From contig NZ_KQ948989.1 in assembly GCF_001514265.1 (NCBI RefSeq), positions 62,001-126,000 of the forward strand: 64,000 nt of DNA, in the 5' to 3' direction. Positions 1-7,777 of the stretch are shown piece after piece; position 1 is the stretch's first letter; every line of letters starts with the position of its first letter. Under the pieces are notes generated by a model, which was not told the origin of the DNA, did not search any database, and saw only the letters and a program-made list of their open reading frames with translations. A program made the translations under genes and the position numbers. The DNA is from Streptomyces resistomycificus. GTDB lineage: Bacteria; Actinomycetota; Actinomycetes; Streptomycetales; Streptomycetaceae.

Positions 1-1
1 C

Positions 2-523
2 GTCCTGACCATCACGGGCCGCGGGACGGTCGTCACGGGTGCGGTCGAGCGCGGCACGGTACGGCTGGGTGACCGCGTCGAGGTGCTCGGCGCCGACGTG
101 GAGACCGTGGTCACCGGTCTGGAGACCTTCGGCAAGCCCATGGAGGAGGCGCAGGCCGGCGACAACGTGGCCTTGCTGCTGCGCGGGGTCCAGCGCGACG
201 CCGTACGGCGAGGACACGTGGTGGCCGCGCCGGGGAGCGTGGTGCCCGGCCGGCGCTTCACGGCGCAGGTGTACGTGCTGTCGGCGCGGGAGGGCGGGCG
301 TACGACGCCCGTCGCCACCGGGTATCGGCCGCAGTTCTACATCCGGACCGCGGACGTGGTAGGTGACGTGGACCTCGGTGAGGTCGCGGTGGCCCGGCCG
401 GGGGACACGGTCGTCATGACCGTGGAACTCGGGCGGGAGGTACCGCTGGAGCCCGGTCTCGGGTTCGCCATCCGTGAGGGCGGGCGGACCGTGGGGGCGG
501 GGACCGTGACCGCCGTCGAGTGA
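2..523 (+). CDS. tuf3: Elongation factor Tu, C-terminal part (divergent tuf paralogue)
   Basis: Partial gene running in from the left edge; 173 residues are visible and the reading frame starts at base 2. The fragment opens with [15 protein letters not shown], the start of EF-Tu domain 2, and continues through domain 3 (YRPQFYIRT, then [15 protein letters not shown] at the end), so it covers the whole aminoacyl-tRNA binding barrel pair but not the GTPase domain. EF-Tu delivers aminoacyl-tRNA to the ribosome. Compared with the usual highly conserved EF-Tu it is clearly diverged (for example [14 protein letters not shown], and a short VTAVE end in place of a lysine-rich tail). Streptomyces commonly carry a second, diverged EF-Tu gene, and this looks like it. 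The specific tuf3 name is inferred from that divergence; the EF-Tu family itself is not in doubt. Confidence 0.93.
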   Translation, partial: VLTITGRGTVVTGAVERGTVRLGDRVEVLGADVETVVTGLETFGKPMEEAQAGDNVALLLRGVQRDAVRRGHVVAAPGSVVPGRRFTAQVYVLSAREGGRTTPVATGYRPQFYIRTADVVGDVDLGEVAVARPGDTVVMTVELGREVPLEPGLGFAIREGGRTVGAGTVTAVE

Positions 524-540
524 AGGGGGCCGTCGCCCGC

Positions 541-580
541 GGGGGACCGTGGGCCGGTCGCGGCCGGCCCACGGTCCCCC
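541..580 (+). terminator. Strong hairpin terminator after tuf
   Basis: A perfect 17-bp inverted repeat (541-557 with 564-580, 6-base loop) starts 17 bases after the EF-Tu stop. There is no long T tract, as is normal for high-GC terminators. It separates tuf from the next gene. Confidence 0.75.
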
Positions 581-607
581 TCACGCCTGCACAGGCACAA
601 TGGGCGG

Positions 608-1453
608 GTGAGCGAAGCCATACCCGTCACCCGAGCCGTCGACCACGGCACCGCCAAGCTGATGCCCGACGTCGACCGGGAACGGGCCTGGCTGCTCACC
701 GTGGACGGGGCGCCCCAGTCGTACGTCGATCTGGACGAGCCGGAGCACCTGGAGTTCGAGTACGCGCGGCGGCTCGGGCACGTGCTGGACACCGTCGCGG
801 AGACCGGCCGGGCGCTGGACGCACTGCACCTCGGCGGGGGCGCGCTCACCCTGCCCCGGTACCTGGCCGCCACCCGGCCCGGCTCCCGGCAGGACGTCGT
901 CGAGGCCGACCGAGGGCTGTTGGAGCTGGTCGCCGAACAGCTGCCGCTTCCGGACGACGCGGGCGTCACCCTGCACGCGGCGGACGCCCGCGCCTGGCTG
1001 GAAACCGCCCCCGACGACCTCGCCGACGTCCTGGTCGCCGACGTCTTCGGCGGCTCCAGAGTGCCCGCCCACCTGACGTCCCTCGCCTACGCCCGTGACG
1101 CGGCGCGGGTGCTGCGCGGCGACGGCGTCTACCTGGCCAACCTGGCCGACGCGGCGCCCTTCTCCTTTCTGCGCTCCCAACTCGCCACCTTCGCCACGGT
1201 GTTCGAGGAGCTGGTGCTGATCGCCGAGCCGGGCGTGCTGCGCGGGCGCCGCTTCGGCAACGCGGTGCTCGTCGCCGCCCACCGGCCGCTCGACACGACC
1301 GCTCTCGCCCGGCTCACCGCCTCCGACGCCTTCCCGGCCCGGGTCGAACACGGGCCCGCCCTGCGGAAGTTCATCGGCGGCGCGACGCCGGTCCACGACG
1401 CGGACGCCGTACCGTCGCCCGTGCCCCCGGACGGGGCGTTCGGCGTCGGGTGA
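608..1453 (+). CDS. Spermidine synthase-like SAM-dependent transferase
   Basis: 281 residues. Middle part has a Rossmann-type methyltransferase/polyamine synthase core: LHLGGGALTLPRYL (residues about 75-90) as the nucleotide-binding glycine loop, then VVEADRGLLELV (acidic residue for the cosubstrate), ADARAWLE, and DVLVADVFGGS in the place where spermidine synthases have a DxxxxDxxD-type catalytic loop. The GTG start at 608 has no convincing Shine-Dalgarno; a CACAAT hexamer at 595-600 sits seven bases before it, which suggests a leaderless transcript. Many actinobacterial proteins of this family are annotated as spermidine synthases without proof of polyamine activity, so the substrate is unknown. 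It is followed by a hairpin and a tandem repeat array shared with the convergent neighbour. Confidence 0.75.
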   Translation: MSEAIPVTRAVDHGTAKLMPDVDRERAWLLTVDGAPQSYVDLDEPEHLEFEYARRLGHVLDTVAETGRALDALHLGGGALTLPRYLAATRPGSRQDVVEADRGLLELVAEQLPLPDDAGVTLHAADARAWLETAPDDLADVLVADVFGGSRVPAHLTSLAYARDAARVLRGDGVYLANLADAAPFSFLRSQLATFATVFEELVLIAEPGVLRGRRFGNAVLVAAHRPLDTTALARLTASDAFPARVEHGPALRKFIGGATPVHDADAVPSPVPPDGAFGVG

Positions 1454-1476
1454 CGCGGTTGGGCCGAAAGGACCGA

Positions 1477-1510
1477 CCGGGTCTACCGCGGACACCTGCG
1501 GTAGACCCGG
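1477..1510 (+). terminator. Hairpin terminator whose downstream arm was duplicated
   Basis: Perfect 13-bp stem (1477-1489 with 1498-1510, 8-base loop) 23 bases after the stop of the spermidine synthase-like gene. The right arm, GCGGTAGACCCGG, recurs in each unit of the tandem array that follows, so the left arm could pair with any of four downstream copies. Confidence 0.65.
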
Positions 1511-1600
1511 AGGCGGCCCGGCGGTAGACCCGGTAAGCGCGGCCCGGCGGTAGACCCGGTAAGCGCGGCCCGGCGGTAGACCCGGTAAGCGCGGCCCGGC
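1500..1600. repeat. 26-bp tandem repeat array between convergent genes
   Basis: Three perfect 26-bp copies beginning GGTAGACCCGG start at 1523, 1549 and 1575, preceded by one shorter 23-bp copy at 1500-1522. The array fills the gap between the plus-strand gene ending at 1453 and the minus-strand gene ending at 1602. Each unit contains the right arm of the terminator stem at 1498-1510. Confidence 0.9.
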
Positions 1601-1601
1601 G

Positions 1602-2594
1602 TCAGCCCGTCGGCTCGCCGTGCAGGCGTACGGTGCTGAGGATCTTCATGATGGTCTCCTTGGAGACCTCTTCGTCGACGCCCTTGGCGCCGTAGAAGTT
1701 CCACGACACGAAGTCACCGGCGGAGTTCTTGAAGCCGAAGGTGATCGCCTTGCCGTCGGTGACGCACTTGCCCTTCGCGGGCGTGTCCTTCGACGACGCC
1801 CAGGCGTAGCTGCCCTCGACGCCCGACGTGGTCGTGTAGGGCGTGGCCTTCTTGTCGAGCGTGATGCTCTTCTTGTCCGGCTGCGTGTAGCCGCCGTAGA
1901 CCCACCAGGCCGGCGTGTTGATGGCGATCTCGTCGGTGTCCTTGGCTCCGTTGGCGCCCTTGGTGCCGGTCGCGGCCAGGGACATGGTGTCGGTGTTGCC
2001 GTCCTTGTCGTCGTCGGACTCGCACCACTTGGACTTGAGGATCGCCGGCGCCGACATCGTGATGATCGGCTTGATGTCGTCCGAGTTCTCCTCCTCGAAG
2101 GCGACGGCCGACCGCGGGGACTGCACCTCCCAGTCCGCCGGCACGTCGAAGGCCGTACCCCACTTGGGGTTGACGACGATCTTCCAGCCGCTGATGGTCG
2201 CCTTCTCGGCGTCACCGCCGCGCGGGTCGTCCTCGGAGGGGGACGCGCTCGGCTCGGAGGCGCTCGCGGACGGCTTCACGTCCTTGCCGTCCGCCACGTT
2301 CTCCTTGTCGTCGCCGCCCAGCACCAGGAATCCGGTCACACCGGCGGCCACGACCACGGCCAGCGCCGCCACGATCGCGACGACCTTCGTCCGGTTGCCG
2401 CCGTCACCGGGCGGCGGTCCGGGCGGGCCGGCCGGCCCCGGAGCACCCCACTGCGGTTGCTGCGGATAGGTGTTGGGCTGCTGGAATCCGGGCTGCTGGT
2501 ACGGATTCGGCTGCTGGTACCCCGGCTGCTGGTACGGGTTGTGCTGCTGTTGCGGGTTCTGCTCGCCCCCGGGCGGCTGCTGTCCTGGCCACAT
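1602..2594 (-). CDS. Proline/glutamine-rich single-pass membrane protein, paralogue A
   Basis: 330 residues from the ATG at 2594. That start is preferred over an in-frame ATG 30 bases upstream because the paralogue next door begins with the same MWPGQQPPGG. Order of parts: Pro/Gln/Tyr-rich cytoplasmic segment with repeated NPYQQPG-like units (residues about 5-65); a basic stop (NRTK) and one transmembrane helix (VVAIVAALAVVVAAGVTGFLVLGG); a Ser/Pro/Glu linker; then an extracytoplasmic domain of about 190 residues (GWKIVVNPKWGTAFDVPADWEVQ ... WCES ... VYGGYTQPDKK ... GKCVTDGKAITFGFKN). Two cysteines in the outer domain could form a disulfide. This architecture is common in Streptomyces, and the function of the outer domain is not known to me. 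The adjacent gene on the same strand is a diverged copy, so the pair arose by tandem duplication. Confidence 0.8.
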   Translation of the reverse strand: MWPGQQPPGGEQNPQQQHNPYQQPGYQQPNPYQQPGFQQPNTYPQQPQWGAPGPAGPPGPPPGDGGNRTKVVAIVAALAVVVAAGVTGFLVLGGDDKENVADGKDVKPSASASEPSASPSEDDPRGGDAEKATISGWKIVVNPKWGTAFDVPADWEVQSPRSAVAFEEENSDDIKPIITMSAPAILKSKWCESDDDKDGNTDTMSLAATGTKGANGAKDTDEIAINTPAWWVYGGYTQPDKKSITLDKKATPYTTTSGVEGSYAWASSKDTPAKGKCVTDGKAITFGFKNSAGDFVSWNFYGAKGVDEEVSKETIMKILSTVRLHGEPTG

Positions 2595-2685
2595 GGGCAG
2601 CCACCCTAGTCCCGCCAGGGACACGATCAGGTCACCGGGCCTTGTCAGGGACGTAGCAAAACGGTGCCGCGGTGGATCAACTCGC

Positions 2686-3627
2686 CTACGTGGACGGGGG
2701 TGTGTAGAGCCGTACGGTCTTCATGATTTCGCGGACCGTGGCATCCGGGACCTCGTCGTCCACGCCCGCGACCCCGACCAGCGACCAGGACGCGAAGTCG
2801 CCGTCCGTGTTCGTGAAGGCGAAGGTCGTCGCCTTGCCCTCGGTGTCGCACTTGTCCTTCCTGACGGCCCCGGAGGACCGGGAGGTGGCGGTACTGCCGG
2901 TGAGGCCGGAGGTCGTGGTGAAGGAGGTGACCGGCCCGGTGGTGACCTTCTTGCGGTCCGGTTGCGTGTAGCCGCCGTAGACCCACGTCGAGGAGTCGGT
3001 GCGGGCTATCGCCTCCGTGCTCTTGGCGCCGTTGTTGCCCCTGGTGCCCACGGCGGCCAGCGACGTGTAGTCCTTCTCGCCGTCCTTGTCGTCGTCCGAC
3101 CCGCACCACTCCTCCTTGAGGTACGCGGGAGCCTTCATGGCGACGAGGGGCTTGTCCTGCGGGTCGTCGTTCTCGGAGACCCAGGAGACCCAACCCGTGG
3201 ACTGCGGCGCCCAGTCGGACGGGACGTCGAAGGCGACGCCGAGGTCGGGGTTCACGACGACCTTCCAGCCGGCCACGGTGGGCTTCATGCCGTCGGCGGC
3301 GCGGGGGTTGCCCGAGGGGGAGGGGGACGCCGACGCCGGGGAGGTCGTCGGGCCGGGGCCGGCCTCGTCGTCCGAACCGCCGCCCAGGAGCACGGCGCCG
3401 GTGACGGCGGAGGCCAGCACCACGGCCGCGGCGACGCTGATCGCCACCACCTTGGTGCGACGCCCGCCGCCCGGCGGAGCGGGCACCAGGGTGGGCGCGT
3501 CCCACGGCTGGGGCTGCCCGGCATACGGGTTCGCCTGGTGGTATCCGGGCTGCTGGTAGGGGTTCTTCTCAGCCGGGTGCTGCTGCGGGTCCTGCCCGCC
3601 CCCCGGCGGCTGCTGTCCTGGCCACAT
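2686..3627 (-). CDS. Proline/glutamine-rich single-pass membrane protein, paralogue B
   Basis: 313 residues from the ATG at 3627. Same plan as the downstream gene: MWPGQQPPGG start, short NPYQQPGYHQ-type proline-rich segment, GGGRRTKVVAIS followed by one membrane helix, an acidic/Ser/Pro linker, and an outer domain with matching landmarks (GWKVVVNPDLGVAFDVPSDWAPQ, EEWCGSDDDKDGEKD, WVYGGYTQPDRKK, DKCDTEGKATTFAFTN). The two proteins are recognisably homologous over their full length but have diverged a lot in the linker and loops. The 91-bp gap to paralogue A would allow co-transcription. Likely role is at the cell envelope; no enzymatic motif is visible. Confidence 0.8.
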   Translation of the reverse strand: MWPGQQPPGGGQDPQQHPAEKNPYQQPGYHQANPYAGQPQPWDAPTLVPAPPGGGRRTKVVAISVAAAVVLASAVTGAVLLGGGSDDEAGPGPTTSPASASPSPSGNPRAADGMKPTVAGWKVVVNPDLGVAFDVPSDWAPQSTGWVSWVSENDDPQDKPLVAMKAPAYLKEEWCGSDDDKDGEKDYTSLAAVGTRGNNGAKSTEAIARTDSSTWVYGGYTQPDRKKVTTGPVTSFTTTSGLTGSTATSRSSGAVRKDKCDTEGKATTFAFTNTDGDFASWSLVGVAGVDDEVPDATVREIMKTVRLYTPPST

Positions 3628-3697
3628 GGGCGGTAAGGATACGGCGATCACCCGGGGGCTCTGGCCCCGCGAGGCTACTCATGGGTAACATGACGGC

Positions 3698-4150
3698 ATG
3701 AGCGCAGATCAGATGTCCATCGGCGAGTTGCTCGCCGCCACGGTGCCGATGGTTCGCACGCTGAACCTGGAGTACCTGGAGACCACCCCGGAGCAGGCCG
3801 TCCTGGCCCTCCCGGACCAGAGCGAGTACCGCAATCACGTGGGCGGGCCGCACGCCGGCGCGATGTTCACGCTGGGGGAGTCGGCCAGTGGGGCGATCGT
3901 CCTGGCGGCCTTCGGCGACCAGCTCTCGCGGGCCGTGCCGCTGCCGGTGACCGCCGAGATCGCGTTCAGGAAGATCGCCCTGGGGCCGGTCACCGCCACC
4001 GCGACGCTCGGCCGCCCCGCCGCCGAGGTCGTCGCCGAGCTCGACGAGGGCAAGCGCCCGGAGTTCCCGGTGTCCGTCGCCATCCGGCGCGAGGACGGGG
4101 CGGTCACCACCGAGATGACCGTGGTCTGGACCCTCCGGCCCAACGGCTGA
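3698..4150 (+). CDS. Hotdog-fold thioesterase (DUF4442/PaaI-like)
   Basis: 150 residues, the usual length of a single hotdog domain. The sequence NHVGGPHAGAMFTLGESASG is the typical PaaI/DUF4442 helix region, with an HxGAMFTLGE pattern matching the substrate-binding helix. It is followed by the strands PVTAEIAFRKIALGPVTATATLG and SVAIRREDGAVTTEMTVVWTLRP. Such enzymes hydrolyse acyl-CoA or acyl-carrier thioesters; the substrate cannot be read from the sequence. A TAACAT hexamer at 3686-3691 lies six bases before the ATG and there is no Shine-Dalgarno, so the mRNA is probably leaderless. It is divergent from the membrane-protein pair and ends in a strong hairpin. Confidence 0.8.
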   Translation: MSADQMSIGELLAATVPMVRTLNLEYLETTPEQAVLALPDQSEYRNHVGGPHAGAMFTLGESASGAIVLAAFGDQLSRAVPLPVTAEIAFRKIALGPVTATATLGRPAAEVVAELDEGKRPEFPVSVAIRREDGAVTTEMTVVWTLRPNG

Positions 4151-4173
4151 GTCAGGGCTCACGGCACGGGCGG

Positions 4174-4211
4174 GGAGGTGGACGGCCGGCCGCGTCCGGC
4201 CGTCCACCTCC
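4174..4211. terminator. Bidirectional hairpin terminator
   Basis: Perfect 16-bp inverted repeat (4174-4189 with 4196-4211, 6-base loop) between the convergent thioesterase and galU genes. By position it can serve both. Confidence 0.75.
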
Positions 4212-4250
4212 GCCCTCACCAGGAAGCGGACGGGTGCTCGGCCGCCCGGA

Positions 4251-5330
4251 TCAGGCGGCGGACCGCTCGCGTCCGGCGCTTTTGGTGTCCAGGCGTCCGG
4301 TGGTCCGGCCGTCGTTCACCTCCGCCGTCCCGGCCCCGTCGACCGCGGCCGCCCCGGCGCCGATCACCTCCGCCGTCCGGGCGTCCCGCAGCCCCGCCGG
4401 CCCGGTGTCCGCCAGCCCCGCGACGAACTCCCTGAGCCAGCCCACGAACTCGGGTCCGAGGTCGTCGCGGTCGCAGGCCATGCGGACGACCGTGCGCAGG
4501 TAGTCGGCCTTGTCGCCGGTGTCGTAGCGCAGTCCGTCGAAGACGACCGCGTGCACGGTGCCGCCGGTGGCCAGTTCCTGGAGGGCGTCGGTGAGCTGGA
4601 TCTCGCCGCCGCGGCCGGGCGGGGTGCGCTCCAGGATGTCGAAGACGGCGGGGTCGAGGACGTAGCGGCCGATGACGGCGTAGGCGCTGGGGGCGTCCTG
4701 TGCCGCCGGCTTCTCGACCAGGCCGGTGACGCGGACCACGTCGTCCTGCCCGGTGGGTTCCACGGCCGCGCAGCCGTAGAGGTGGATCTGTTCGCGGGGG
4801 ACCTCCATGAGGGCGACCACGCTGCCCGCGTGCTGGTCGCGGACCTCCAGCATCCGGCCGAGCAGGGTCTCGCGTGGGTCGATGAGGTCGTCGCCGAGCA
4901 GGACGGCGAACGGCTGGTCGCCGATGTGGCGGCGGGCGCAGAGCACGGCGTGCCCGAGGCCGAGGGGTTCGCCCTGGCGGATGTGGTGGATGTCGGCCAG
5001 GCGTGCGGGGTCGCGTACGGCGTCCAGTCGGACCGTGTCGCCCTTGGCCGCGAGGACCTGCTCCAGTTCGAAGGCGTTGTCGAAGTGGTCCTCGATGGCC
5101 CGCTTGTGGCGGCCGGTGATCATCAGTATGTCGTCGAGGCCGGCGGCCGCCGCTTCCTCGACGACGTACTGGATGGCCGGCTTGTCCACGACCGGGAGCA
5201 TCTCCTTGGGTGTCGCCTTCGTGGCGGGCAGGAAGCGGGTGCCGAGGCCGGCGGCGGGTACGACCGCCTTGCGGACCGGGCGGGCGGGGGCGTGGGTGGT
5301 TGTCGAGTGGGGGGCGATCATGCGGCTCAT
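4251..5330 (-). CDS. galU: UTP-glucose-1-phosphate uridylyltransferase
   Basis: 359 residues if started at the ATG at 5330. Makes UDP-glucose from UTP and glucose-1-phosphate, feeding cell-wall glycans, trehalose and exopolysaccharide. The nucleotidyltransferase signature AAGLGTRFLPATKATPKEMLP (split here as G28-L-G-T-R and K-x-x-P-K-E-M) binds the nucleotide; further family landmarks are QYVVEEA, GEPLGLGHAV, LLGDDL, GLVEKP, RYVLDPAVFDIL and GGEIQLTDAL. A C-terminal tail of about 60 residues rich in Ala, Gly and Thr extends past the usual end. The start is uncertain: ATGs at 5330 and 5321 are both plausible and neither has a good Shine-Dalgarno; the open frame continues to 5435 but the extra residues do not look like the family. 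Confidence 0.93.
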   Translation of the reverse strand: MSRMIAPHSTTTHAPARPVRKAVVPAAGLGTRFLPATKATPKEMLPVVDKPAIQYVVEEAAAAGLDDILMITGRHKRAIEDHFDNAFELEQVLAAKGDTVRLDAVRDPARLADIHHIRQGEPLGLGHAVLCARRHIGDQPFAVLLGDDLIDPRETLLGRMLEVRDQHAGSVVALMEVPREQIHLYGCAAVEPTGQDDVVRVTGLVEKPAAQDAPSAYAVIGRYVLDPAVFDILERTPPGRGGEIQLTDALQELATGGTVHAVVFDGLRYDTGDKADYLRTVVRMACDRDDLGPEFVGWLREFVAGLADTGPAGLRDARTAEVIGAGAAAVDGAGTAEVNDGRTTGRLDTKSAGRERSAA

Positions 5331-5721
5331 GCTGGCGTACGACGATGGGAACACCCCGAGAGAAAGCTCTGAGCCCGCTGTGTGACGCGGTGGGAAGTTG
5401 GAGATTTCGTGTGCCAACCGGTCTGCGGGGCACACAACTTGACGACGTCACTCCGGGGTATTTTCGAATGTGGGTGCGGATACCGACGGTAACTTTTCTG
5501 AAGTCGCCTCTTTTTGAACTCCGGTCACTCGAACTTCTTGTTTACTGTGACGCGCTTGTGCGAAAGTGAGCGGCCCCTGACCGACCGCTCATTACCGACC
5601 GCACCGACTGCTCAAAACCGACCCGCACCTGACGCGGTATAGGTACGCACCAATCAGGCACCTGCTTTCCTACGGACGCGCATTCCCCATGCCGTCCTGC
5701 GGCTTGGAAGGAATTGGTCCA
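5331..5721. promoter_or_regulatory. Divergent promoter region between galU and the ricin-lectin gene, with ACCGAC iterons
   Basis: A 391-bp region without a gene and noticeably more AT-rich than its surroundings. It must hold both divergent promoters. On the plus-strand side, four related 9-mers (ACCGACCGC at 5580 and 5594, ACCGACTGC at 5603, ACCGACCCG at 5617) form direct repeats just upstream of a good minus-10-like TATAGG at 5638-5643. No matching minus-35 is seen, so the repeats may be an activator site. I could not define the galU promoter. Confidence 0.5.
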
Positions 5722-7596
5722 GTGCAATCCGCCTACCCCCCACGGCCCCCGTACCCTCCCCGCCCCGGATCGAGCCCCGGGGAGTCGGACCGCGACCTCA
5801 TGGCCCGACTCGACGGACCTGCCCCGGACGCCCAGGCCGTTGCCCTGCTGATGGCCCGTCACTGGCGGGCGACCTATGACTACGCGGTCATCTGCCTGGT
5901 CTCGTCGGCCGGTTCGGCGTCCATGGCGGCCGCCGCCGCGTTCCACCGGGTACTGGAACGGGCGGGCGGCGGAGCCGTGCGGCCCCAGCTCCTGAGGGCG
6001 GTACGGGAGACCGTCAAGGAGTGGGCGTCGGACGACGGCATTTGCGCCGTACTGCCTGAACTCCGCAAACCGACCGGCGGTCGCGGACTGCGGGCCGCGA
6101 GGTCGGCCACCCCCGAAAGGCGACAGCTCGCCGAGCGCGCATTCCAGGGACTTCCCGGCGCCTCGCAATGCCTGCTGTGGCATACGGAGGTCGAAGCCGA
6201 GCCCATATCCGTACCGGCCGGACTGCTGGGCGTGGACGCGGCCCGCGCATCGGCCGCCCTGGAACAGGCCCGCGAGCAATTCCGGGCGGGCTGCGCACGG
6301 GCCCACCGGGAACTCGCGCCCACCCGGGAATGCCGCTTCTACAACCGTCTGCTCGACGTGCCCATTCGCCGGGGCGGCTCCCTGCTGCCCGACGTACAGG
6401 AGCATCTGACGGCGTGCCGGTACTGCCGGCACGCGGCGGAACAACTCAGTCATTTCGAGGGCGGACTGGAGGAGTTGCTCGCCGAGACCGTCCTGGGCTG
6501 GGGCGCCCGCCGCTATCTCGACTCCCGGCCGGGTCGCGGAGGCGGCCAGGCCGCTCCGGCCGCGCGTCCCGCCGGACGGCCGAGGCCCGGCGGCCGCCAC
6601 CGCCCCGCCCACCGCCCCGCCCAGGCAGGCCCCCTCGCTGCACCCCGCCGGCACACCAAGACGGTGCTCGTGGGGGCCGGGCTGACCTCCCTCGCCCTGC
6701 TGGCGACCGTGCTCGTCGCCCGGAGCTGGTCCGAGGAAGGCGGCGAACCCGGCCCCCGCGCCACCTGGGGCGCGTCCAGCGGAAACTCCGTCTCCCCGGG
6801 CACCTCGGGCGACGGCCCGTCCGGCGGGTCCCCGTCCGCCGCGTCCGTGGGCAACCCCGTCGAGGTCGGGCACGGCCGGTTCCGCAACGTCGCCGCCGGA
6901 CTGTGCCTCGACGTACGAGGCGGCCGGGCCGAGGACGGAGCCGGGGCGGTGCTGAAGGCGTGCTCCACGGCCCGGACCCAGCAGTGGTCGTACGAGGACG
7001 ACGGGCTGCTGCGCAGTGCCGTCGACCCCAGGCTCTGCCTCGACGCGGACGCCGACGAGGAAACGGTCGTCGTGGCCGACTGTCTGGTGCACGCCGGTGA
7101 GGTCCGCTACGACCTCACCGTCCGGGGTGAACTGCTGCTGCGCCGGGGCGGCGGGCTGCTCGTCGAGGACGGCCCGGGCACGGCCGTGGTAGTCGCCGAA
7201 CGGGACGGATCGGCGGAGCAGCAGTGGGTGCTGGAGAGCGCGGGCGGTGACAGGGGCGGCGCGGAGAAGCGGAGCGGGACGCCGGACAGCCGCTCGAAGA
7301 CGCCGGACTCGGCACCGGAGGACTCGTCGTCACCCGACGGCGACGCACTGAGCGAGGATCCGACGTCGCCGCAGGATGCCCCGGTGGCGCCGCCGCAGTT
7401 CGAGAGGCGGATGGCCCAGGTCGACGCCGACTCCGGTCAAGATCCGGCCGCACCGGCGGCGGACGCCGAGGCCCTCACCGGCGAGGCGCTGGACACGGCC
7501 GGGTCGGTCGTCGACGCGGCGGCCACGACCCTCGACCGGTCGGTCGGCGCGGCGACCGCGACCCTCGACCGGTCGGTCGGCGCGGTGCTCCGCTAG
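5722..7596 (+). CDS. Membrane-anchored sigma-like / zinc-finger protein with extracellular ricin-type lectin domain
   Basis: 624 residues from the GTG at 5722, which has a good Shine-Dalgarno (GGAAGGAA, 5706-5713); an in-frame ATG at 5689 lacks one. Order: Pro-rich N-end; residues about 20-190 resemble a degenerate ECF sigma factor, with a region-2-like helix pair (HWRATYDYAVICLV ... FHRVLE) and a region-4-like part (AFQGLPGASQCLLWHTE ... GLLGV ... ALEQAREQF); an anti-sigma-like zinc-finger motif H228-x3-C232-x2-C235; a basic Ala/Pro linker; one transmembrane helix at about 313-333; Ser/Gly linker; a ricin B-type beta-trefoil at about 383-500 (GLCLDVRGG, QQWSYEDDG, LCLDADAD, EQQWVLES); and a low-complexity acidic tail ending in two near-identical TLDRSVGA units. 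The topology puts the sigma-like and zinc parts inside and the lectin outside. Function unknown; a carbohydrate-sensing or envelope role is inference. Confidence 0.75.
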   Translation: MQSAYPPRPPYPPRPGSSPGESDRDLMARLDGPAPDAQAVALLMARHWRATYDYAVICLVSSAGSASMAAAAAFHRVLERAGGGAVRPQLLRAVRETVKEWASDDGICAVLPELRKPTGGRGLRAARSATPERRQLAERAFQGLPGASQCLLWHTEVEAEPISVPAGLLGVDAARASAALEQAREQFRAGCARAHRELAPTRECRFYNRLLDVPIRRGGSLLPDVQEHLTACRYCRHAAEQLSHFEGGLEELLAETVLGWGARRYLDSRPGRGGGQAAPAARPAGRPRPGGRHRPAHRPAQAGPLAAPRRHTKTVLVGAGLTSLALLATVLVARSWSEEGGEPGPRATWGASSGNSVSPGTSGDGPSGGSPSAASVGNPVEVGHGRFRNVAAGLCLDVRGGRAEDGAGAVLKACSTARTQQWSYEDDGLLRSAVDPRLCLDADADEETVVVADCLVHAGEVRYDLTVRGELLLRRGGGLLVEDGPGTAVVVAERDGSAEQQWVLESAGGDRGGAEKRSGTPDSRSKTPDSAPEDSSSPDGDALSEDPTSPQDAPVAPPQFERRMAQVDADSGQDPAAPAADAEALTGEALDTAGSVVDAAATTLDRSVGAATATLDRSVGAVLR

Positions 7597-7777
7597 AGCG
7601 GGTCGACCGGCCGGAGCACGCACGCAGGGCGGGGCGGTGGGCCGGGGAGGCCGGTGCGACCTGTGGGACGCCGAGGCGTCCCGTTGACCCGGTAGGCTTC
7701 CCGGCGTGCGCCTGCCCTGAGGGCGCGCGCCGGGACCGCCCGGGATCACAGGGACGCGAATTCGGGAGGAACCGGCG

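Noticed and set aside
1500-1600. CRISPR-like direct repeats
   Set aside because: The units are contiguous with no unique spacers, and no cas genes are in the window; the same holds for the arrays at 8481, 32034, 38421 and 62761.
5439-5464. TTGACG ... TATTTT as a promoter in the galU upstream region
   Set aside because: The spacer is only 14 bp, too short for a sigma-70-type promoter.
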